Assembly (NCBI RefSeq): GCF_030704205.1
Contig: NZ_CP131913.1
Span: forward strand, 1-64,000
Source of the DNA: Halomonas alkalicola
Lineage (GTDB): Bacteria > Pseudomonadota > Gammaproteobacteria > Pseudomonadales > Halomonadaceae
Direction of reading: 5' to 3'
DNA: 64,000 nt
The position numbers were made by a program, and so were the translations under genes. Under the pieces are notes generated by a model. It had not been told where the DNA came from, did no database searches, and saw only the letters and a list, made by a program, of their open reading frames with translations. Below are positions 59,943-64,000 of the stretch, piece by piece; within the stretch, counting starts at the first letter, position 1; every line of letters begins with the position of its first letter.

Positions 59943-61745
59943 TTAGTTAGGCAATTTCTGCCAAATTCTTTGTAGTGACATGTTTTTCTCATGGTTCTTT
60001 GCCATCTATCTCATGGCCGGACTATTGTGGTGACATGTTTGTCAAAGTCACCAAATCCGGCCCGCGTCGCTACGTGAAGCTCGTCGAGTCTTTCCGCGAC
60101 GAGGCCGGCAAGTCGCGCCAACGCGTGATCGCGACGCTGGGCCGCCTGGAGGCCGTCACCGCCGGGGAATCCAGCGCGCTGATCAACGGCCTACTGCGGG
60201 TCTCCGGCCAGCCCTCTCTCGAAGAAGGCACCGGCGAGACCGACTTCGCGCCGGCGCGCTCCGTCGGCGACACCTGGCTGTTGACCTCGCTCTGGAAAGA
60301 GCTTGGCTTGGATGACGCCTTCCGCCGTGTGCTGCGCAGCAAGCGGCAGTTCGATGCCGAGCGGCTGCTGCGGGTCATGGTGTTCAACCGCCTCTGCGAT
60401 CCCGAATCCAAGCTCGGCGTGCTGCGCTGGTTGGAGGATGTGCTGGTGCCCGATGTCGATACGGCCTCGATCCGTCATCAGCATCTGCTGCGCACCATGG
60501 ACACCCTGTCGGACTGCAGCGAAACGCTCAATGATGTACTGGCTCAGCAGCTCAAACCGCTGATCGATCAAGAGCTGTCGATCGTTTTTTACGACCTCAC
60601 CACGATCCGAGCAGAAGGCCAGACATCGATCGAAGGTGATGTGCGCCATTACGGGCCTTCGAAGGAAGGCGGCATCGGCCGACAGTTCATGTTGGGCGTC
60701 GTGCAGACGGCGGAAGGGCTGCCCATTCACCACGAGGTATTCGATGGCAACGTCGCGGAAACCAAGACGCTGCTGCCGACCATCGAGACCGTCACCCAGC
60801 GCTTCAACGTGCGACGCGTGGTGCTGGTGGCCGACCGTGGTTTGTTGTCTCTGGACAACCTGGAAGCCCTGTCCGCTGTGCGTATCGAGGGTCGTTCCCT
60901 GGAATTCATCCTGGCCGTGCCGGGCCGCCGTTACGGCGAGTTCGACGACCTATTGAAGGCGTTTCATCAGACGCACTGCCAGGACGCCGATCGCGAAGCC
61001 TACGGCGAGATGGCCTGGCAGGGTCATCGACTGATCGTGGCGCATCGGCCGGAAGTCGCCAAGGGTCAGACAACCGCGCGTGACCAGAAGATCGAGGCGC
61101 TGCAGGCTGATGCGCGCCAGTGGTTCGAGAAGCTGGACAACCAGGATGCCGGACGCCGCTATCGTGGCAGAAAGCTCTCCGACGCCGGCGTCACCGCCAG
61201 GTTCTACAAGGCGGTCACAGACGCTCACCTCGGTCATATTCTCAAGGTCGATCTGACCGCTGAGACGTTCAATTACGTACTCGATCAGCGGGCCCTTGAT
61301 CGCGCCCGCATGATGGATGGCAAGCTACTGTTGGTCACCAACATGACCGATCACGAGCCGCCGCAGATCGTCGAGCGCTACCGCTCGCTGGCTGACATCG
61401 AGCGCGGCTTCCGGGTGCTGAAGAGCGACATCGAGATCGCGCCGGTCTACCACCGGCTGCCGGATCGCATCCGTGTTCATGCCTTGATCTGCTTCCTCGC
61501 CTTGGTGCTTTACCGGGTGCTGAGGCTGCGGCTTAAGGCCAGCGATCACCCGCTGTCGCCGACGCGGGCGCTGGAAATTGCCCGCAAGATCCAATTCCAC
61601 CAGGTCCTGCTTCACCGTCGTGAGACGGCGAGCGGCCTGACCAAACTGAAGCCTGAACAACGCGACCTTTTCGAAGCGATTGGCCTGCCGGCACCTGCCG
61701 CATCACGCTTGTAGTGCGAATTTTGAAAAGGAGTTTCCAGACTAA
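59943..61745 (+). mobile_element. IS1634-family insertion sequence (ends tentative)
   Basis: Element of about 1.8 kb around an intact transposase. Proposed ends are TTAGTTAGGCAATTTC on the left and, read inward, TTAGTCTGGAAACTCC on the right, with TCAG on both sides as a possible target duplication. The inverted repeats are weak, so the ends are uncertain by some tens of bases. Confidence 0.6.
60035..61714 (+). CDS. IS1634-family transposase
   Basis: DDE transposase of 559 residues from ATG at 60035 (MFVKVTKSGPRRYVKLVESF). Motifs are IVFYDLTTIRAEG (Asp), GLPIHHEVFDGNVAETKTLL with VVLVADRGLLSLDNL (Asp), and YRSLADIERGFRVLKSDIEI near residue 458 with the catalytic Glu. The frame is complete. 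Confidence 0.92.
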   Translation: MFVKVTKSGPRRYVKLVESFRDEAGKSRQRVIATLGRLEAVTAGESSALINGLLRVSGQPSLEEGTGETDFAPARSVGDTWLLTSLWKELGLDDAFRRVLRSKRQFDAERLLRVMVFNRLCDPESKLGVLRWLEDVLVPDVDTASIRHQHLLRTMDTLSDCSETLNDVLAQQLKPLIDQELSIVFYDLTTIRAEGQTSIEGDVRHYGPSKEGGIGRQFMLGVVQTAEGLPIHHEVFDGNVAETKTLLPTIETVTQRFNVRRVVLVADRGLLSLDNLEALSAVRIEGRSLEFILAVPGRRYGEFDDLLKAFHQTHCQDADREAYGEMAWQGHRLIVAHRPEVAKGQTTARDQKIEALQADARQWFEKLDNQDAGRRYRGRKLSDAGVTARFYKAVTDAHLGHILKVDLTAETFNYVLDQRALDRARMMDGKLLLVTNMTDHEPPQIVERYRSLADIERGFRVLKSDIEIAPVYHRLPDRIRVHALICFLALVLYRVLRLRLKASDHPLSPTRALEIARKIQFHQVLLHRRETASGLTKLKPEQRDLFEAIGLPAPAASRL

Positions 61746-61774
61746 TCAGTGGATTACGCTTCTATCTGTCGAAC

Positions 61775-62340
61775 TTGGGGGTGCCAATTAGCTCAGTTTT
61801 TTTCTATGAATCCAGGTTCGAAAGCTATAGCACGGTGGCCGGTCAGTTTTTTGGTCTGGTGTCGCTGGCACTCTGCGTCTGGGCCTTTTCCAGCAAGCAG
61901 GACGATCGGCTATTGATGCTGCTGCTCTCGGCCAACGTGGCCTTCGCGTTACAGTTCATGTTTTTTGAGAGCTGGACTGCCGCTGCGTTGTCATTGCTGG
62001 TGATTGCGCGCATTGCGCTCGCACGCCGCTATCCGGGCAGTAAAGTGGCAATGGCAATTGTGTTGGCAGCAAGCGGTGTGGCTTCCGTGCTCACCTGGCA
62101 GAGTTGGGCAGACCTGCCCGCCATCGTGGCGATGGTGTTGGGTACGCTGGGCATGTTTCTGCTCCGCGGCATTCCCATGCGTGTCTTCCTGGGTCTGGCA
62201 GCATTAGCCAGGACACTCAGTCATGTCCTGGCTGGCTCGGTCGGACAATGGCCGAAGTACTCGTGGTCTTGACCAATGCAATTACCATTCATCGCCTCTA
62301 CCGAGAAAAAAACTTTATCCGGGAGTCCTCGACTAGTTAG
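61775..62340 (+). pseudogene. ygjV: YgjV-like inner membrane protein, broken at both ends
   Basis: The frame encodes AGQFFGLVSLALCVWAFSSK, ANVAFALQFMFFESWTAAAL and GTLGMFLLRGIPMRVFLGLA, matching the YgjV family of small four-helix membrane proteins. The normal start is missing (the frame opens at a TTG beside the IS1634 end). Near 62245 the frame shifts, since the family C-terminus (TMAEVLVVLTNAITIHRLYR) is in the next frame. It probably marks the host side of the island's right boundary. No gene is visible from 62341 to 62470. Confidence 0.72.
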
Positions 62341-62470
62341 GAAGCCGGAAGCTAGGCAATTCAATGCGTTAACGATAGATAACAGTTAGTAAGGCTCCCA
62401 AGGCGTTGTATGAGGCGCTGGGCCTGCTGGCCGTGGGCTGGGAGCATGAGGGTTAGCCCCACCGTCCCCC

Positions 62471-62508
62471 GGGGTCAGACCCTTAAGGGGAATTAAGGGT
62501 CTGACCCT
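62471..62508. repeat. palindromic repeat, copy 17
   Basis: GGGGTCAGACCCTTAA mirrored by TTAAGGGTCTGACCCT, with six bases between. It closely resembles the copy at 38981 beside the RAYT gene. It is the first member of the family after the 23 kb gap formed by the island. Confidence 0.9.
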
Positions 62509-62565
62509 GAAGAAGGCTTCGAAGCCCGGCCTCTACCCTGCCTGCCACGGCGCTCCGGGCGCCCG

Positions 62566-63035
62566 GCGGTGCCGGTGGCGGTGAACATCTCCTCGCTGCA
62601 GTTCCGCCGAGGGGGGCTGGAAGAGGTGAAAGCGGCGCTGAACGCGTCAGGTCTTCCCGCGGAGTGCCTGGACGGCGCCGACCAGGCCATTGAACTGATC
62701 GACCAGCCCAAGGCGTTGGGCGTTCACGTGGCCCTGAACGACTTCGATACCGGTTCTCCAGCCTGAGCTATCTGCGCGGCCTGCCGATTCATAAGGACAA
62801 GCTGGACCGTGCCTTCATCGAGCATATTCTCACGGAGCTGGTCTTGGTCGCCGAGGGCATCGAGGCCTCGGCGCAGCAGCAGGATCTGGTCCAGCGCGGC
62901 TGCGGGGTGATGATAAGTAAGGGCGACGGCGGTGAATCTCGCGGAGTGTTCTACACGGGTGTCGGCCCAGGACTACACGGTGTGTCGGTGTTCTCCACTA
63001 TGGGGGCGTCACCCGCGCGGCTTAAGCTGGCTTAA
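62566..63035 (+). pseudogene. EAL-domain phosphodiesterase remnant
   Basis: Fragments of a cyclic-di-GMP phosphodiesterase: PVAVNISSLQFRRGGLEEVK, LNASGLPAECL, KALGVHVALNDFDTGS, then in another frame SYLRGLPIHKDKLDRAFIEH, and VVAEGIEASAQQQDLVQRGC. These are EAL-domain motifs in the correct order, but the catalytic EAL segment between the first and second pieces is deleted and several frameshifts are present. It is nonfunctional. Confidence 0.8.
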
Positions 63036-63053
63036 ATCGATGGGAGGGACCCC

Positions 63054-63266
63054 ATGTCATCTATCAGCCTTGAGCGCGATGCGGTTGGTACTTTCATCCT
63101 GAGCTGCCGCTGCGGCAGCGTCGAGATCGGGCGCGGTGAGATCCGTTGGCAGGCGTTCGAGATCGAGCCCCGGCCCAACAGTCTCGCCCTGGTCACCTGC
63201 AAGCAGTGTCAGGCTCAGGCCCAGCTGAGCGACCCCAAGCCTGCCATAGAGGGTGCCTCCTGCTAG
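63054..63266 (+). CDS. small cysteine-containing protein, 70 residues
   Basis: Unrecognised small protein with two cysteine pairs, SCRCGSVEIG and TCKQCQAQ, which could bind zinc. The start ATG at 63054 is preceded by GGGAGGGACCCC. It stands alone between the EAL remnant and the WbpM-like gene and may be real, but there is little to support a function. Confidence 0.5.
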   Translation: MSSISLERDAVGTFILSCRCGSVEIGRGEIRWQAFEIEPRPNSLALVTCKQCQAQAQLSDPKPAIEGASC

Positions 63267-63427
63267 CCCGGCGCCCCACTCCTGCCTTTCGTTGTAATCC
63301 CTGTCTTACATCAGCTGTCGTCAATCTGGCGCTTCAGGAAACTGAAGTGTCGGCCCGGTACTGGTAGAATCGTACTTTCTTCTGATGTTTCTCCTCATCA
63401 CGGATGAGAGGACTCCTGCCTGTGATA

Positions 63428-64000
63428 ATGACGCTGCTCCAACCCCTGTTCCGGCTGCCACGCCGGCAGAAACGCTTGCTGCAGTTGGCGGCCGACAGCC
63501 TGCTGATCACGCTGAGCTTCCTGCTGGCGATGCTGCTGCGCCTGGACAGCTGGGCCTTCGTGACCCAGCCCCGGGTGTGGTGGGTGCTGCCCGTGGTGAT
63601 CCCGGTGAGCCTTGTGATCTTCATTCGTCTGGGCTTCTACCGGGCGGTGATCCGCTACATGAGCATGAAGGCGGTGAAGGCGGTGGCGGCCGGGGTAGGG
63701 GCCTCCGCGCTGGCGCTGCTGGTGGTCAACTACCTGTTCCAGCTGCCGGTGCCGCGTTCGGTGCCGTTCATCTACGCCATGCTGGCCTTGCTGACCGTGG
63801 GCGGGGTGCGCTTTGCCCTGCGCGGGATCTACCTGCGCAACCAGCTGCGCTACAAGACGCGGGTGGTGATCTATGGCGCCGGGGCGGCGGGTCGCCAGCT
63901 GGTGCAGTCGCTGCGCCACGGCACCGAGTACGAGGCGGTGGGCTTCGCCGACGATGCGCGCAGCCTGGAGGGCGCCTTCATCCAGGGGCTGAAGGTCTAT
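63428..64000 (+). CDS. WbpM/PglF-like UDP-HexNAc 4,6-dehydratase, N-terminal part
   Basis: The frame is open to the end of the window (191 codons). It has four N-terminal membrane helices (LLQLAADSLLITLSFLLAML, VVWWVLPVV-type segment, AVAAGVGASALALLVVNYLF, SVPFIYAMLALLTVGGV) and then the first Rossmann domain with VVIYGAGAAGRQLVQSLRHG, the layout of the large membrane-bound WbpM/PglF/CapD dehydratases. It would make the UDP-4-keto-6-deoxy-HexNAc used by the pglE- and pglD-like enzymes. GTG at 63422 or ATG at 63428 may be the start. The catalytic SDR domain lies beyond the window. Confidence 0.85.
   Translation, partial: MTLLQPLFRLPRRQKRLLQLAADSLLITLSFLLAMLLRLDSWAFVTQPRVWWVLPVVIPVSLVIFIRLGFYRAVIRYMSMKAVKAVAAGVGASALALLVVNYLFQLPVPRSVPFIYAMLALLTVGGVRFALRGIYLRNQLRYKTRVVIYGAGAAGRQLVQSLRHGTEYEAVGFADDARSLEGAFIQGLKVY

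Overview
The window looks like the chromosome of a halophilic gammaproteobacterium, probably Halomonadaceae. This is inferred from the GC-rich host genes, the family types and the mobile-element types; no rRNA or tRNA gene is present to confirm it. The host backbone is a surface-polysaccharide (capsule or O-antigen) locus that has collected defence, toxin-antitoxin and mobile modules. Inserted into it is a large foreign island carrying a chlorate-respiration gene set.

Layout. 0-1.8 kb: a HipA-like/DUF3037/DUF2442 trio. 2.5-8.5 kb: an AT-rich wzy-GT2-wzx cassette bracketed by decayed ISAs1 transposase pieces, then two GT4 glycosyltransferases. 8.6-10.7 kb: a Septu-like ATPase/HNH pair. 10.7-13.2 kb: pglC-pglD-pglE-like genes for making and loading a diacetamido sugar; the matching dehydratase (WbpM/PglF-like) starts at 63.4 kb and runs off the window. 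13.5-15.8 kb: a TIGR04255-HTH-unknown operon. 15.8-21 kb: UDP-glucuronate 4-epimerase, Ugd, TviB-like and TviC-like enzymes supplying uronic-acid sugars. 21-39 kb: accessory modules (Fic; unknown 585-aa protein; truncated ImmA/IrrE; frameshifted ugd copy; MqsR-MqsA-SecB-like; second TIGR04255-HTH pair; TnpB element broken by IS1380; EexN lipoprotein; HipBA; HigBA; intact ugd; RAYT transposase; YdcF-type protein).

One family of short palindromic repeats, built on GGGGTCAGACCC arms, fills almost every intergenic gap from 13.2 to 39.0 kb and reappears at 62.47 kb. It is absent from 39.1-62.4 kb. A REP-associated tyrosine transposase (RAYT) at 38.3-38.9 kb sits between two copies and is the likely mobilising enzyme. 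In three genes the repeat supplies the last codons and the stop.

39.8-61.7 kb is the island. It begins with four overlapping recombination genes resembling ginABCD of GInt genomic islands (ginA is split by an IS256-family element). Next come an IS1380 element, a cupin gene and the cargo: chlorite dismutase, a Tat-exported molybdopterin oxidoreductase with its iron-sulfur subunit, a TorD-like chaperone, two c-type cytochromes, moaB, moeA, a Crp/Fnr regulator and moaA, ending at an IS1634-family element and a broken ygjV. The cargo is visibly less GC-rich than the host. A good FNR-type box lies upstream of cld, and the island's own Crp/Fnr protein has the matching recognition helix.

Several genes are broken in ways worth checking against reads: a poly-C frameshift in one ugd copy, a poly-T frameshift plus a 40-bp duplication in the TorD-like gene, and frameshifts in the IS256 transposase and ygjV.
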